64,000 bases of DNA from Bacteroidetes bacterium HGW-Bacteroidetes-2 (GTDB lineage Bacteria > Bacteroidota > Bacteroidia > Flavobacteriales > Flavobacteriaceae): contig PHDJ01000009.1 of assembly GCA_002842575.1 (NCBI GenBank), forward strand, positions 1 through 64,000, in the 5' to 3' direction. Below, piece after piece: positions 16,876-25,859 of this stretch. The first letter of the stretch is position 1; the number at the start of each line of letters is the position of its first letter. Both the position numbers and the translations under genes were made by a program. The notes below the pieces were generated by a model. The model ran no database searches. It saw only the letters and a list, made by a program, of their open reading frames with translations, and was not told where the DNA came from.

Positions 16876-18243
16876 ATGAAATTTGATGCAATTATAATAG
16901 GTACAGGACAAGCAGGACCCTCTTTGGCAGCAAGCTTGGCAAAAAACGGACTCAAAGTTGCCATCATTGAAAAAGGCTCTCTAGGAGGTACTTGCGTTAA
17001 CGTGGGTTGCACACCTACAAAGGCTTATGTGGCAAGTGCAAGAAGGGCTTATATTGCTAAAAACAGTGCCGATTTAGGCATAGAAATAAAAGGCAGCGTT
17101 CATATCAACCTTAAAGTAATCAAACAACGAAAAAATAAAATAATACAGGATTCAAGAAACGGGCTGGAAGAAATGTTTAGCACCAATGAAAACATTACCC
17201 TTATACGAGGTAAAGGTCGTTTTGTAGATGCCAATTCGGTTGAAGTAAATGGAGACGTTTATACGGCAGAAAAAATTTATATTAATGTAGGCGGCAAGCC
17301 TAGAATACCTGAAGGATTTAATGATGTACCATTTTTAACCAATGAAACCATCCTAGATTTAGAAGAAATTCCTGATCACCTTATTATTGTGGGTGGCGGA
17401 TATATAGGTTTGGAATTTGGTCAAATGTTTCGTCGCTTTGGAAGCAAGGTAACTATTTTAGATCGTGGCGACTATCTGCTTAAGAAGGAAGACCCTGAAT
17501 TTGGTCAAGCTATTGCTGAAATTTTCAAGCATGAAGGCATCCATATACAATTATATTCAGATTGTATAAGTGCTAAAAAAGTAGGAAATCAAATAGAGGT
17601 AACTACAAATTGCACCGAAGGGAGTCCCACTTTAAAAGGTTCGCATGTGTTACTTGCAACCGGAAGAATACCTAACACGGATGATTTAGGCCTAGAAAAA
17701 GCGAAGATAGAAACCGATAAAAGAGGATATATTAAAGTAAATAACCAACTACAAACTAATATAAGACACATTTGGGCACTTGGCGATTGTAACGGGCAAG
17801 GTGCTTTTACACATACTGCTTATAACGATTTTCAAATAGTAAACTCCCATCTTTTTGAATCTAAAAAAAGATATCTGTCAGATCGATTTTTATGTTATGC
17901 TGCTTTTATTGACCCCCCAATAGCTAGAGTAGGAATGAATGAAGCCGATATAAAAAAAGCGGGTATTTTAGCAAAAGTAGCGAGCAGACCGATGTCAAAA
18001 ATAGCAAGAGCCAAAGAAATGGGAGAAACGCAAGGGATGCTCAAAATATTTTTGGAAGCCGAAACAGATAAAATTTTAGGAGCCACCTTTTTGGGCACAG
18101 GAGCAGATGAATACATCCATACCATCCTGGATCAAATGTACGCTGGAATGCCCTACTCTATAATTAGAGATGCCATCCATATTCACCCTACCATAAGCGA
18201 ATTACTTCCTACGATGTTAGAAAACCCACAACCTTTAGTTTAG
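16876..18243 (+). CDS. Flavin-dependent pyridine nucleotide-disulfide oxidoreductase (class I)
   Basis: FAD/NAD(P) two-domain reductase of 455 residues. FAD motif GTGQAG is at 9-14. The redox disulfide is GGTCVNVGCTPTK (Cys40, Cys45). The second nucleotide motif is VGGGYIGLEFG, and ALGDCNGQGAFTH closes the FAD site. The C-terminal HPT-x-SE motif (IHPTISELLP) provides the His-Glu pair. Annotation pipelines often call such proteins mercuric reductase, but there is no heavy-metal-associated domain, no C-terminal vicinal Cys pair and no mer genes nearby, so the substrate is open. It probably shares a transcript with the AhpD-like gene. Confidence 0.9.
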   Translation: MKFDAIIIGTGQAGPSLAASLAKNGLKVAIIEKGSLGGTCVNVGCTPTKAYVASARRAYIAKNSADLGIEIKGSVHINLKVIKQRKNKIIQDSRNGLEEMFSTNENITLIRGKGRFVDANSVEVNGDVYTAEKIYINVGGKPRIPEGFNDVPFLTNETILDLEEIPDHLIIVGGGYIGLEFGQMFRRFGSKVTILDRGDYLLKKEDPEFGQAIAEIFKHEGIHIQLYSDCISAKKVGNQIEVTTNCTEGSPTLKGSHVLLATGRIPNTDDLGLEKAKIETDKRGYIKVNNQLQTNIRHIWALGDCNGQGAFTHTAYNDFQIVNSHLFESKKRYLSDRFLCYAAFIDPPIARVGMNEADIKKAGILAKVASRPMSKIARAKEMGETQGMLKIFLEAETDKILGATFLGTGADEYIHTILDQMYAGMPYSIIRDAIHIHPTISELLPTMLENPQPLV

Positions 18244-18626
18244 AAAAAATTACAAGTACCATTTTAAACTATTTTCAAAACTTAATTCTAACACACTTTT
18301 ACAAATTCTTTCTACTTATAAAAGAAGACTTTCTTTTAATTGTAAACGCAATTTCAAAATTTAACTTTTTAAAAAAATAAACATTGTACTTATTTCAACC
18401 ATTTTTTCCATGTTTTTTCTTCATATAAATATTAAAATAAAAATGTTAAGATGAACAGCAATAAACTATAAATTAACACTTTAACATCAAAAAACAATTG
18501 TTAATTTCTTCCAATGAATCTAAAAGAATGCAAAAAATTTTATTTTTTCTGTTAGTTACTTAACTCTTTTAAGACTATTACCTCATAAAAGAAGAAATTA
18601 AATATTTTAAACCAAAAAGCACTAAA
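18244..18626. other. Intergenic gap of 383 bp, nothing recognised
   Basis: Very AT-rich spacer between the oxidoreductase and the OB-fold gene. I see no stop-free coding frame of useful length, no strong hairpin and no clear TAnnTTTG box. It presumably holds the promoter of the downstream gene. Confidence 0.6.
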
Positions 18627-19103
18627 ATGACAAGAAAAAAAATAATAAAAACAACCCTAATAACAATTTCCGTTTTAATTGTAATAGGAATAGGTACTGC
18701 GCTATACTTATTTAATATGCCTCACCGAGATGTACAAAACACCAAGTCTGACTATTTTCTTTCAGCAAATGAAATCGTAGAGGAATATTTAAAGGATAAA
18801 GATGCTGCAAATATAAAATATTTAGATGCAGAAGGCGAATCTAAAATTCTAGAAGTTAAAGGAGTTGTAGCAAAAATAGACACCGATTTTAATGGTCAAA
18901 AAGTGGTGTTATTACAATCTAATGATTCTCCAGCAGGCGTAAGCTGTACCTTTCCTATAGATTTTATTGAAGAAACCCCTATAACTCTAGGACAAACCCT
19001 TACCATAAAAGGTGTAATACGTTCTGGAGCAGAATATAATGAAGATTTGGACATGTATGAAAATGTCCTTCTAGATAAATGCAGTTTAATAAATAACAAA
19101 TAA
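18627..19103 (+). CDS. Membrane-anchored OB-fold protein (tRNA_anti-like)
   Basis: 158 residues with one N-terminal membrane helix (about 8-30, TTLITISVLIVIGIGTALYLF) and an extracytoplasmic domain. The domain has the OB-fold pattern of the tRNA_anti-like family: SANEIVEEYLKDKDAANIKY helix, then ILEVKGVVAKIDTDFNGQKVVLLQ and QTLTIKGVIRSG strands, ending in LDKCSLI. In other Bacteroidota these proteins are small envelope proteins of unknown ligand. The YceI gene begins 36 bp downstream, so the two are likely cotranscribed. Confidence 0.82.
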   Translation: MTRKKIIKTTLITISVLIVIGIGTALYLFNMPHRDVQNTKSDYFLSANEIVEEYLKDKDAANIKYLDAEGESKILEVKGVVAKIDTDFNGQKVVLLQSNDSPAGVSCTFPIDFIEETPITLGQTLTIKGVIRSGAEYNEDLDMYENVLLDKCSLINNK

Positions 19104-19139
19104 ATACATCCATTTTTAATTAATTTAATACAAACACCT

Positions 19140-19703
19140 ATGAAAAATTCAGCAATTTTAATGATTTTAATGACCGTAGTAACTCTTACTACCACATTTG
19201 CACAATCGAGCGATAAATTAGTAAGCTCTGAAACACACATCAAATTCTTTTCTACTACCCCAGCAGAGGATATTGAATCTAATAATTTTAAATCTGTAAG
19301 TACTTTAAATGCAGCAACTGGTGAAATCGTTTTTTCTGTACCTATGCAAAGTTTTGAGTTTGAAAAAGCGTTAATGCAAAAACACTTTAACAGTAATAAG
19401 TTTCTAGATACATCTAAAAATCCAAAAGCTACTTTAAAAGGAAAATTAAACAATTTAGATGCTGTAAACTTTAGTAAAGATGGCGTTTATAATGCTTCCG
19501 TTACAGGTGATTTAACCATTAATGGTATTACAAAACCAGTAACTGAAAATGTAACCTTTGAGGTGAAAGGAAATGAAATTTTAATGAATTCAAAATTTAA
19601 TACCACCTTAGCAGACCATGAAATTGGCTTTACTAAAGGTAAACCATCCACAAATATTGCTAAAACAGTGGAGGTAACCGTAGTTGCTAAATACAAACAG
19701 TAA
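19140..19703 (+). CDS. YceI-family periplasmic protein
   Basis: 187 residues with signal peptide (MKNSAILMILMTVVTLTTTFAQ) and a YceI lipocalin-like beta barrel. Family hallmarks are the strand start SSETHIKFFSTTP, the segment VPMQSFEFEKALMQKHFNSNKFLDTSKNPKA and the LTINGITKPV motif. YceI proteins bind isoprenoid-type lipids in the periplasm, but the ligand here is unknown. It follows the OB-fold gene closely and is ended by a clear terminator. Confidence 0.92.
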   Translation: MKNSAILMILMTVVTLTTTFAQSSDKLVSSETHIKFFSTTPAEDIESNNFKSVSTLNAATGEIVFSVPMQSFEFEKALMQKHFNSNKFLDTSKNPKATLKGKLNNLDAVNFSKDGVYNASVTGDLTINGITKPVTENVTFEVKGNEILMNSKFNTTLADHEIGFTKGKPSTNIAKTVEVTVVAKYKQ

Positions 19704-19738
19704 TAAATAATCCCCTTATATAAAAAAAGTTTCAAATT

Positions 19739-19772
19739 AGTAGCCGGGAAAAAGTATTTCCGGCTACTTTTT
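19739..19772 (+). terminator. Rho-independent terminator after yceI
   Basis: Stem gtagccgggaa/ttccggctac (one bulged G) followed by tttttgt. It immediately precedes the promoter of the DinB-like gene. Confidence 0.85.
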
Positions 19773-19773
19773 G

Positions 19774-19781
19774 TAACTTTG
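19774..19781 (+). promoter_or_regulatory. -7 element TAACTTTG
   Basis: Perfect TAnnTTTG match 25 bases before the ATG of the DinB-like gene, directly downstream of the terminator hairpin. No good TTTG at the -33 distance is seen. Confidence 0.5.
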
Positions 19782-19806
19782 AAGCAGTAACCTATAATCC
19801 TTAAAA

Positions 19807-20289
19807 ATGATAAAAGATTGTAACACAAACCTGACAGAACTTCAGGACCTTTTGTTTAAAATATCGGATAAACAATACCAACATAAGTCAGAAATACTTT
19901 CTGGTGCTTCTATTGGTCAACATTTAAGGCATGTTGTAGAATTTTATATTTGTTTGCTTTATGGTATTTCTCAACAAAAGATAAATTACGGCAACAGAGA
20001 TAGAGATCTAGAAATTGAAACCAATAGAGAAATAGCAATACAAAAGATTGTTGAAATAAAAAAGCAACTAAATTCTTTAAACATAAGTGAACGCCTGCAT
20101 CTTGAAATTGAAAGCTATACAATGGATACAAGTATAGAAAGAGAACTCCTTTATAATTTAGAGCACAGCATTCACCACCAAGCTCTAATTAAAGTAGGAT
20201 TAAAAGAGCAAAATATTGGCAGCTTAGTGAATGAAACTTTTGGGGTAGCCCCTTCTACATTAAAATATAGAAAGCAAATTCAGTACTAA
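19807..20289 (+). CDS. DinB-like four-helix protein
   Basis: 160-residue cytoplasmic helical protein of the DinB/YfiT metal-binding superfamily. The three-histidine metal site is suggested by GQHLRHVVEFY in the first half and NLEHSIHHQALI in the second. In this superfamily such proteins act as divalent-metal-dependent thiol transferases or remain of unknown function. A weak terminator follows. The gene stands alone with its own promoter. Confidence 0.82.
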   Translation: MIKDCNTNLTELQDLLFKISDKQYQHKSEILSGASIGQHLRHVVEFYICLLYGISQQKINYGNRDRDLEIETNREIAIQKIVEIKKQLNSLNISERLHLEIESYTMDTSIERELLYNLEHSIHHQALIKVGLKEQNIGSLVNETFGVAPSTLKYRKQIQY

Positions 20290-20365
20290 ATTCATTTTAA
20301 ACCTTACTGAAATACCAAAAAGGGACATTTTTACAATACACAATCGTACGATGAATAAGCCGTAC

Positions 20366-20398
20366 AAAATGGTTAGCTTCCATTTTTTTATTTTTTTT
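20366..20398 (+). terminator. Weak terminator
   Basis: Stem aaaatgg/ccatttt with loop ttagctt, followed by a long T-rich tract. It probably ends the DinB-like transcript. Confidence 0.5.
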
Positions 20399-20536
20399 AA
20401 ACCAACCTACCAAATGGGATAACAAACCAATAAGTTTCTTTCGTCCCTACTCCATAATAAAAACACACGCTAAATCTTTATTTGAACCCCAATTTTCTAT
20501 CTAGAAATACCTAAAAACAAATAGTTGGAACAACCT

Positions 20537-21463
20537 CTATTTATCAAACAAATACACTTCTGTATCCGGATGAAATGCAAACCAAGCAAACCAAAAACTG
20601 GTAACTGAAGGTAAAAGATTATTATCAGAATCAGTAATTACAGCGCTTTTATGTGTGGAAGAGTATTTAACTTTTATAGGTTTTTCTTCCAAAGTATCTT
20701 CCAAAATTTTACCTTTTAATTTTTCTAATTCTGAAAAAGGATATGCTTTAAATTTTCCAGCTATATCTATACCAATTATGGTTTCTTTTGCGTGAAAACG
20801 ATGGTCTGTATTGCTTACTGAAAAATAAAGATCAGAAGAAAATTCATATCTAGGATAAGGATTCTTAGCATAGTTTCTATAATAACCCGTTTCTTCTGAC
20901 AAAACTAATGTTTTTGGATAAAGGTTTTTCCAATTTTCCCAAGTAGTAATCTCTGTTGGTATTATTTGTAATGGTGTGCCAACCAATGCGCCAGAAACTG
21001 CCTGATATTTTAATTGTGACCATAAGGATTGCGTTTCTCTGTCATAAAGTAGCACGTCGCTATTATACAAGAGCCCGGAAACACCAAAAGTTGTGGGCTT
21101 ATTATTTATCATAGCATCAAAGGCAAGTCCACTTCCACAAAGTGGACAGTAAGTAATAACTACAGGCTGCTTAGCCAAGTAATCATTTACAATTTCATGG
21201 TAGTTAAGAATGTTTATAGGATACGCTTTTGCAATGCCATTCAAAGAAATACCCAAGACCCTATCTAGATTTTCTAGTGAAGCTTCTTGGGCATTTATAA
21301 ACTTTGGAAAATCAATAGATGGAATGCCGTCTTTGGGCGGGCCACCATCTTTAATTTCTGCTTGGGGAATTGTAGCATTATGTATATTAAATCCTTTTTT
21401 ATTTTGTGCAATGCTGCTAAATAGCACAAAAAAAAATGCCATTATAACTAGTTTAGTATTCAT
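20537..21463 (-). CDS. DUF3179 domain-containing secreted protein
   Basis: 308 residues with signal peptide (MNTKLVIMAFFFVLFSSIAQ) followed by a DUF3179 domain. The conserved core is ITYCPLCGSGLAFDA with a CxxC pair, then FGVSGLLYNSDVLLYDRET and SLWSQ. LGISLNGIAKAYPINILNYHEIVND is another family block. The biochemical role of DUF3179 is not established to my knowledge. The product is likely periplasmic. Upstream on the same strand is an AhpD-like gene, separated by a terminator, so it is a separate transcript. Confidence 0.88.
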   Translation of the reverse strand: MNTKLVIMAFFFVLFSSIAQNKKGFNIHNATIPQAEIKDGGPPKDGIPSIDFPKFINAQEASLENLDRVLGISLNGIAKAYPINILNYHEIVNDYLAKQPVVITYCPLCGSGLAFDAMINNKPTTFGVSGLLYNSDVLLYDRETQSLWSQLKYQAVSGALVGTPLQIIPTEITTWENWKNLYPKTLVLSEETGYYRNYAKNPYPRYEFSSDLYFSVSNTDHRFHAKETIIGIDIAGKFKAYPFSELEKLKGKILEDTLEEKPIKVKYSSTHKSAVITDSDNNLLPSVTSFWFAWFAFHPDTEVYLFDK

Positions 21464-21510
21464 AAAGGAATTGTTTTTATAGGCGTGAAGATAAAATTCA
21501 AGTATTTTAT

Positions 21511-21557
21511 AAAAAAAATGGCTGTCTAAAAATGAATTTTAAACAGCCATTTTTTAA
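21511..21557 (-). terminator. Rho-independent terminator
   Basis: Thirteen-base stem aaaaaatggctgt/acagccatttttt just past the stop of the minus-strand AhpD-like gene, with T-runs on both strands. Confidence 0.85.
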
Positions 21558-21566
21558 AAATAGCAT

Positions 21567-22142
21567 TTAGGCAGTTTCTAATTTTCTGCCACTAAACACT
21601 TCGTCTATTTCTGTATGAAAAATATGATTGGCATAATTACTAATCGTTTTTACAGATATTGCGAGTATTATTCCCAAGATTTGTTTTTCAGAATAGCCTG
21701 CGTCTAAGAATCTTTTTGCCTGCTCAGCGGTTGGATTTCCTCTACTTTCAAACATTTCATCTGTAAATACAGAAAGGGCTTTTAATTTGGCATCAGGAAT
21801 TTCTATACCTTCACGAATGGCATTTGTAACTTCTACTGGGGTTTTAGAAACATTATCGGCAAGATAACTATGCGCTGCAGCACAATAACCGCAATCATTT
21901 GCTATACTTATGGTTACAAAAACTACTTCCTGCTCTGCAGGAGTAAAACCCGATTCTTTTCTAAAATATGCATAGCCAGTATCGTAAGTGTCTTGCAGTC
22001 CTGGTAGATTTACCATGTTTTTATACATATTAGGTATCATACCAGCACCTTTTTTTGCTCTTTCTAATAACGCTTTTTGCTGTTCATTTGCAGTTTCAAG
22101 AGTTACTGAATCCAATCCAATTTTAAATGTGTTGTTTGACAT
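21567..22142 (-). CDS. AhpD-like / carboxymuconolactone decarboxylase-family protein
   Basis: 191 residues, all-helical AhpD-like fold. The redox motif is CGYCAAAHSYLA (CxxC...H), preceded by SIANDCGYC as in peroxidase-related members. EIDEVFSGRKLETA is at the C-terminus. It lies 42 bp downstream of a haloacid-dehalogenase-type hydrolase gene on the same strand, so the two may be cotranscribed. It differs from the AhpD-like protein at 16252 in its surroundings, so the genome has at least two such proteins in this stretch. Confidence 0.88.
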   Translation of the reverse strand: MSNNTFKIGLDSVTLETANEQQKALLERAKKGAGMIPNMYKNMVNLPGLQDTYDTGYAYFRKESGFTPAEQEVVFVTISIANDCGYCAAAHSYLADNVSKTPVEVTNAIREGIEIPDAKLKALSVFTDEMFESRGNPTAEQAKRFLDAGYSEKQILGIILAISVKTISNYANHIFHTEIDEVFSGRKLETA

Positions 22143-22184
22143 AATTTAATTTTTAGTGAATTGTTTTAGTCGCACCTCTCTCTT

Positions 22185-22865
22185 TTAAATTACAGGGTTT
22201 AACAAAGCTTTTGCAATATCGCAAAGAGTATTACCCAATACCGTTGGTTTTATTTGTTGTGGAAATAAAAATTTTCTCGGACGAGATATAAATCCAGTTT
22301 GTAAGCCCACATGTTGTGCTCCTAAAATATCCCAAGCGTGAGCTGCAATAAGCATAGCATTTTTTGCTTCTACTTGCATCCTATCCAATACAAAATTATA
22401 GGTTTCGGGATGGGGTTTAAATTTTCTAACCTGCTCAACACTATATATAGAAGTAAAATAAGCAGCAATACCAGCAAATTTTAATTGTTTTTCAACAGTT
22501 TTTTGCCCGCCATTGGTCAATGCTACCAATACAAATCCAGCATTTTTTAGTTGATAAAGCATTTCCTTAACTTCAGGAAATGCTTTCAGCATGGTCGTAA
22601 TTTTTAAAATTTTCTGTAAATCCTCTTTTTCTATAGCCACCGAATACTTTTGTGCGGTCATTGTAAGTGTGCGCAGAGCAATTTCTCCAAAATCATGGTA
22701 TTCACCAATAGCGGATTCCACGAGTGAAAATTTAAGCAGCTCAGAAAACCAAATATCAAATGCAGAAGTAAAACCAAGAGCATCGTTGATTGCATTTTGA
22801 AGGGGTTCCATGTCCAATAGCGTTTCATTCACATCAAAAATGAGCAACTGAGGAATGTTTTTCAT
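22185..22865 (-). CDS. HAD-superfamily hydrolase, haloacid dehalogenase type II
   Basis: 226 residues with the HAD motifs in order: nucleophile Asp in LLIFDVNETLLDM (about 7-19), motif II in VALTNGG, Lys in KFKPHPETY and the acidic motif in IAAHAWDILGAQHVG. The order and spacing match type II 2-haloacid dehalogenases, which hydrolyse L-2-haloacids with inversion, although FDVNETL replaces the usual FDxYGTL. In such Bacteroidota proteins the true substrate is often unknown. The AhpD-like gene follows 42 bp downstream. Confidence 0.88.
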   Translation of the reverse strand: MKNIPQLLIFDVNETLLDMEPLQNAINDALGFTSAFDIWFSELLKFSLVESAIGEYHDFGEIALRTLTMTAQKYSVAIEKEDLQKILKITTMLKAFPEVKEMLYQLKNAGFVLVALTNGGQKTVEKQLKFAGIAAYFTSIYSVEQVRKFKPHPETYNFVLDRMQVEAKNAMLIAAHAWDILGAQHVGLQTGFISRPRKFLFPQQIKPTVLGNTLCDIAKALLNPVI

Positions 22866-22929
22866 TAAATTGAAATTAAGTTCAGAAAAAAACTATTTCT
22901 GAATAAAATTATTTTGAGAAAATAAAGAA

Positions 22930-23589
22930 TTATTCTTCTTTAAACACCACCATACTTGCTTTTACGCCGGTGTTTAAATTCCATTGATTTTCAGCAAGTA
23001 AATTATTATTTTCATCATACATCTTAAAGTGAGCAGTGTTTGGACCAGAAGTGCCTTGGTTTAATGCTAAAAATTGTATGACATTTCTACCTTCTTTTAA
23101 ATCGATAACAAATCGTTGAAAGTCTGCTCTTAAATTTACGGTATGAATAATAACATGATCATTAATAAGAATACTCACTTTATCCCCATCCACATATTGA
23201 TGGTCTCTACAAAGTATTTCTACATATTTACCTTTTGTACCAAAGGTTCCTAAAAGTTGCCCTTTGTTAAATTCTTCGCTTATTTCATTGTCTTTAGTCA
23301 ACCAACTTGGCTTATAGTCAAATTTTTTGGTCATTAATCCATGGTCGGTATTCATGTCAAAATTCTTTTCTTTATTTTCAGAAAGTGGTTTTGTTTCTTC
23401 CGGTTTGTTTAAAAAACTAGAGTTGGTAGATATTCCTGGATTTTTGTTTGGAGTAGATAATGGCGTATTTAAGGTTGAATTACTATCGGCTGCATTAATA
23501 GGAGTGCCAAATCCACCCGAATTTTCAATTTGCGCATAAGCACTTATGCTTACTATTATTAAAAAAAACGATAGAAAAAAATGATTCAT
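22930..23589 (-). CDS. Secreted protein of unknown function
   Basis: 219 residues. A signal peptide (MNHFFLSFFLIIVSISAYAQ) is followed by a low-complexity Ser/Thr/Asn/Pro-rich stretch to about residue 85, then by a compact beta domain: FGTKGKYVEILCRDHQYVDGD, VSILINDHVIIHTVNLRADFQRF, EGRNVIQFLALNQGTSGPNTAHF. The second part looks like a small jelly-roll or carbohydrate-binding-like sandwich, but I cannot name a family. The gene is alone, 340 bp from its upstream minus-strand neighbour (23736-24158 DoxX plus spacer). Confidence 0.75.
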   Translation of the reverse strand: MNHFFLSFFLIIVSISAYAQIENSGGFGTPINAADSNSTLNTPLSTPNKNPGISTNSSFLNKPEETKPLSENKEKNFDMNTDHGLMTKKFDYKPSWLTKDNEISEEFNKGQLLGTFGTKGKYVEILCRDHQYVDGDKVSILINDHVIIHTVNLRADFQRFVIDLKEGRNVIQFLALNQGTSGPNTAHFKMYDENNNLLAENQWNLNTGVKASMVVFKEE

Positions 23590-23735
23590 TGTTCAGAAAT
23601 TTAGAGACAAAAATAACTATTCTTACTAAATTCATTTCTGAAGATAGCGTTAATTTTATTACAAATATCAAGCCAAAGGTAAGGGTACAAATACTTTGTA
23701 GGGAGTATAAAATAAAACTTACACTTTGTCTTAAG

Positions 23736-24158
23736 CTATTTTTGTTTTCGTTTTAAAAAATAATGATCTAAAGAAAACTTTCCACTACCGGTTAAAAATA
23801 ATACGATATAAATAATTAAATAAATTAAGGCCATTTCTTTTCTTTGAAAGGGGTCTGGAGCATGCACTACAAAAAATGCAACCGCCATCGTTATTGCTAA
23901 AGGAATTGCAGCTAACCTCGTTCCTAATCCTAAAAGAATTAAAACAGAACAAATTACTTCAGCAAAAATGACTAGGGTAAAACTAGCCTCAACACCCAAA
24001 CCAATAGGATCGCCAAATGCAATAGGTTCTGGACTAAATAATTGCATCAATTTTGGAATACCGTGGGTGAGCATTATTGCCCCAACACCAACACGCAAAA
24101 TAAAAAGGGCAATGTCTGTATTTCTTAAATTTAAAATAGTGGAATAAGTAGTACTCAT
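23736..24158 (-). CDS. DoxX-family membrane protein
   Basis: About 140 residues with four hydrophobic helices, DoxX/SURF4 family. I start at the ATG ending at 24158 (MSTTYSTILNLRNTDIALFI), as the longer track start adds 13 poorly hydrophobic residues. LRVGVGAIMLTHGIPKLMQLF is the DoxX signature. It ends with a basic tail (DHYFLKRKQK). DoxX proteins are inner-membrane proteins linked to redox stress in other bacteria; the role here is not shown. A second, shorter DoxX-like gene lies at 54713. Confidence 0.88.
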   Translation of the reverse strand: MSTTYSTILNLRNTDIALFILRVGVGAIMLTHGIPKLMQLFSPEPIAFGDPIGLGVEASFTLVIFAEVICSVLILLGLGTRLAAIPLAITMAVAFFVVHAPDPFQRKEMALIYLIIYIVLFLTGSGKFSLDHYFLKRKQK

Positions 24159-24327
24159 AATTTCAAAGGGTTTGGTTTTTGAATTTTCAATGTACAAAAA
24201 AAAAGGATAGCTTTTTAAGCTATTTATAAAAGTAAAATTAACATAAAATTATGTGTTAATTACTTGTTATTTAAAAGTTTATATGAATTAATTTCCGATA
24301 TTTATACGGTACTTAAAAAGAAAAAAG

Positions 24328-24516
24328 ATGACTAACTTAAAATCCCCACCCAACGAAGTTTTATTTAATAAAATGGAAGCCAAATACAAACAATTGATGG
24401 AACGTGCATACAATCATAAACAAACTGACGATAGTTTGAGTGATATTTTTTATTTTGAAGCAGACCAAGTGCTTCAAAAATTAAATACACTAAAAAATGA
24501 CTTGACCCTAGCATAA
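24328..24516 (+). CDS. Small Lacal_2735-like protein
   Basis: 62-residue charged helical protein without signal peptide: NKMEAKYKQLMERAYNHKQTDD, then IFYFEADQVLQKLNTLKND. The pattern K-x-YxxLMExAY...S...A-x-VLxKL matches the small Lacal_2735-type family of Flavobacteriaceae as I recall it. These proteins are of unknown function. The ATG at 24328 follows AAAAAGAAAAAAG, a weak purine stretch. Confidence 0.75.
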   Translation: MTNLKSPPNEVLFNKMEAKYKQLMERAYNHKQTDDSLSDIFYFEADQVLQKLNTLKNDLTLA

Positions 24517-24930
24517 TTTTTTTAAAATCTCTAAAAAAATAATTGGTTTTTATTAAATTTTATTTTCATTTTACAACAAAGAAAAAAAGTACTTCTAATT
24601 ATTTATCCCTAATGGATGCATCGGTCTTTTAATACGTGATGCCGTTTTATACACTCTGTTTTTAATTTAACCTTTCAAAAAAAAATTGCCACTTCTATTC
24701 TGTTTATATATTTCCATATTTTCTTTTAAAACTTCTTAGAAAACCTGTATTGCCAAGTTAAAAATTTCTATTTAATTTTTGATTTATTTAGCATTTATAG
24801 TGATTTTTTTATAAACTCTTGTTAAAAGTAGTCCATTAAAATACTTAAATAATACGAATGCCTTTTTGACGCCGTTAGCAAATCATGCTCAAAAAGAGCC
24901 CCCTAAAATTAACCATTAACAAAAACCCAA
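24517..24930. other. Intergenic gap of 414 bp, nothing recognised
   Basis: AT-rich spacer before the OmpA lipoprotein gene. A weak inverted pair ctttttga/tcaaaaag lies near 24860-24898 with a 25-base loop, perhaps chance. I see no coding frame or known RNA. The promoter of the downstream gene must lie here. Confidence 0.5.
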
Positions 24931-25782
24931 ATGAAAAAGACTTTAATTTTAATCCTACTCACAACCGGCCTATTGGCTTCTTGTGTATCGAAAAAAAAGT
25001 ATGTTGCATTAGAAACTCAATTATCCAACACACAAACCACCCTACAAAAAACGGCTATTGAGAAAGAAAATCTTGAAAAAAGATTTGAAATCATTGAAGG
25101 ACGCGTTGCTGCTTATAATGCAAAAATCAATTCTTTACAAGAATCAAACAATCAAAAATTTGAAAGGAACGATGTTACTTTAATGAATAATATTACTAAA
25201 GATAATATGCGAAAAACTATAGCAAAAGTTGACCCTGATGTATTACAAAATGCAAAAACTATAGAAGACTCCATCAACATAGCTGTATCTTATAATTTAA
25301 AAAAATCTATCACCAACAAAGACGATAGCGATGATGTGCAAATCGATATTGATAAAACAGTGGTGATGATTTCTATTTCTGACAAACTACTTTTTAATAC
25401 TGGCAGTTACCGAGTAAGTGATAAAGCAAATAATTTATTACAAAAATTAGCCGAAGTCATTAATTCAGAACCAAGTTTAGAAGTAATGGTAGAAGGACAC
25501 ACTGATTCTAGAAGCATTAGCACCTCTGTATTAGAAGACAACTGGGACTTAAGTGTAAAGCGAGCAACTTCTATTGTACGATTATTAGAAAGCAAATACA
25601 AAGTTTCGCCAGAAAAACTTATTGCGGCAGGCAGAGGAAGTTCTATTCCATTAGTAGAAAACGATAACCGAGATAATATGGCTAAAAACAGAAGAACCCG
25701 TATCGTGATTATTCCTGATTTAGATAAATTTTTTGCTCTTTTAGATTCATCAGAAACTGCAGCCGTTAATTTTAAGGACTAA
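24931..25782 (+). CDS. OmpA-family lipoprotein
   Basis: 283 residues. Lipoprotein signal peptide with Cys18 (TTGLLASC), then a coiled-coil-prone linker (about 20-95, ALETQLSNTQTTLQKTAIEKENLEKR). An OmpA-like peptidoglycan-binding domain lies at about 150-275, with LLFNTGSYRVSDKANNLL, VMVEGHTDSRS and NRRTRIVIIP. A peptidoglycan-associated outer-membrane lipoprotein is expected. There is a hydrophilic stretch of unknown role between linker and OmpA domain. Terminated by a strong hairpin. Confidence 0.92.
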   Translation: MKKTLILILLTTGLLASCVSKKKYVALETQLSNTQTTLQKTAIEKENLEKRFEIIEGRVAAYNAKINSLQESNNQKFERNDVTLMNNITKDNMRKTIAKVDPDVLQNAKTIEDSINIAVSYNLKKSITNKDDSDDVQIDIDKTVVMISISDKLLFNTGSYRVSDKANNLLQKLAEVINSEPSLEVMVEGHTDSRSISTSVLEDNWDLSVKRATSIVRLLESKYKVSPEKLIAAGRGSSIPLVENDNRDNMAKNRRTRIVIIPDLDKFFALLDSSETAAVNFKD

Positions 25783-25801
25783 AGTAAATGAGTACAAACA
25801 T

Positions 25802-25840
25802 AAAAAAGGTAATTCCACAAAAAGGAGTTACCTTTTTTTA
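25802..25840. terminator. Bidirectional terminator
   Basis: Stem aaaaaaggtaa/ttacctttttt between the convergent OmpA lipoprotein gene and the small membrane-protein gene. Confidence 0.85.
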
Positions 25841-25859
25841 TTAAAGGACCATTTTACTT

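Noticed and set aside
16876-18243. Mercuric reductase call
   Set aside because: No HMA domain, no C-terminal Cys pair and no mer genes. Kept as an unspecific disulfide oxidoreductase.
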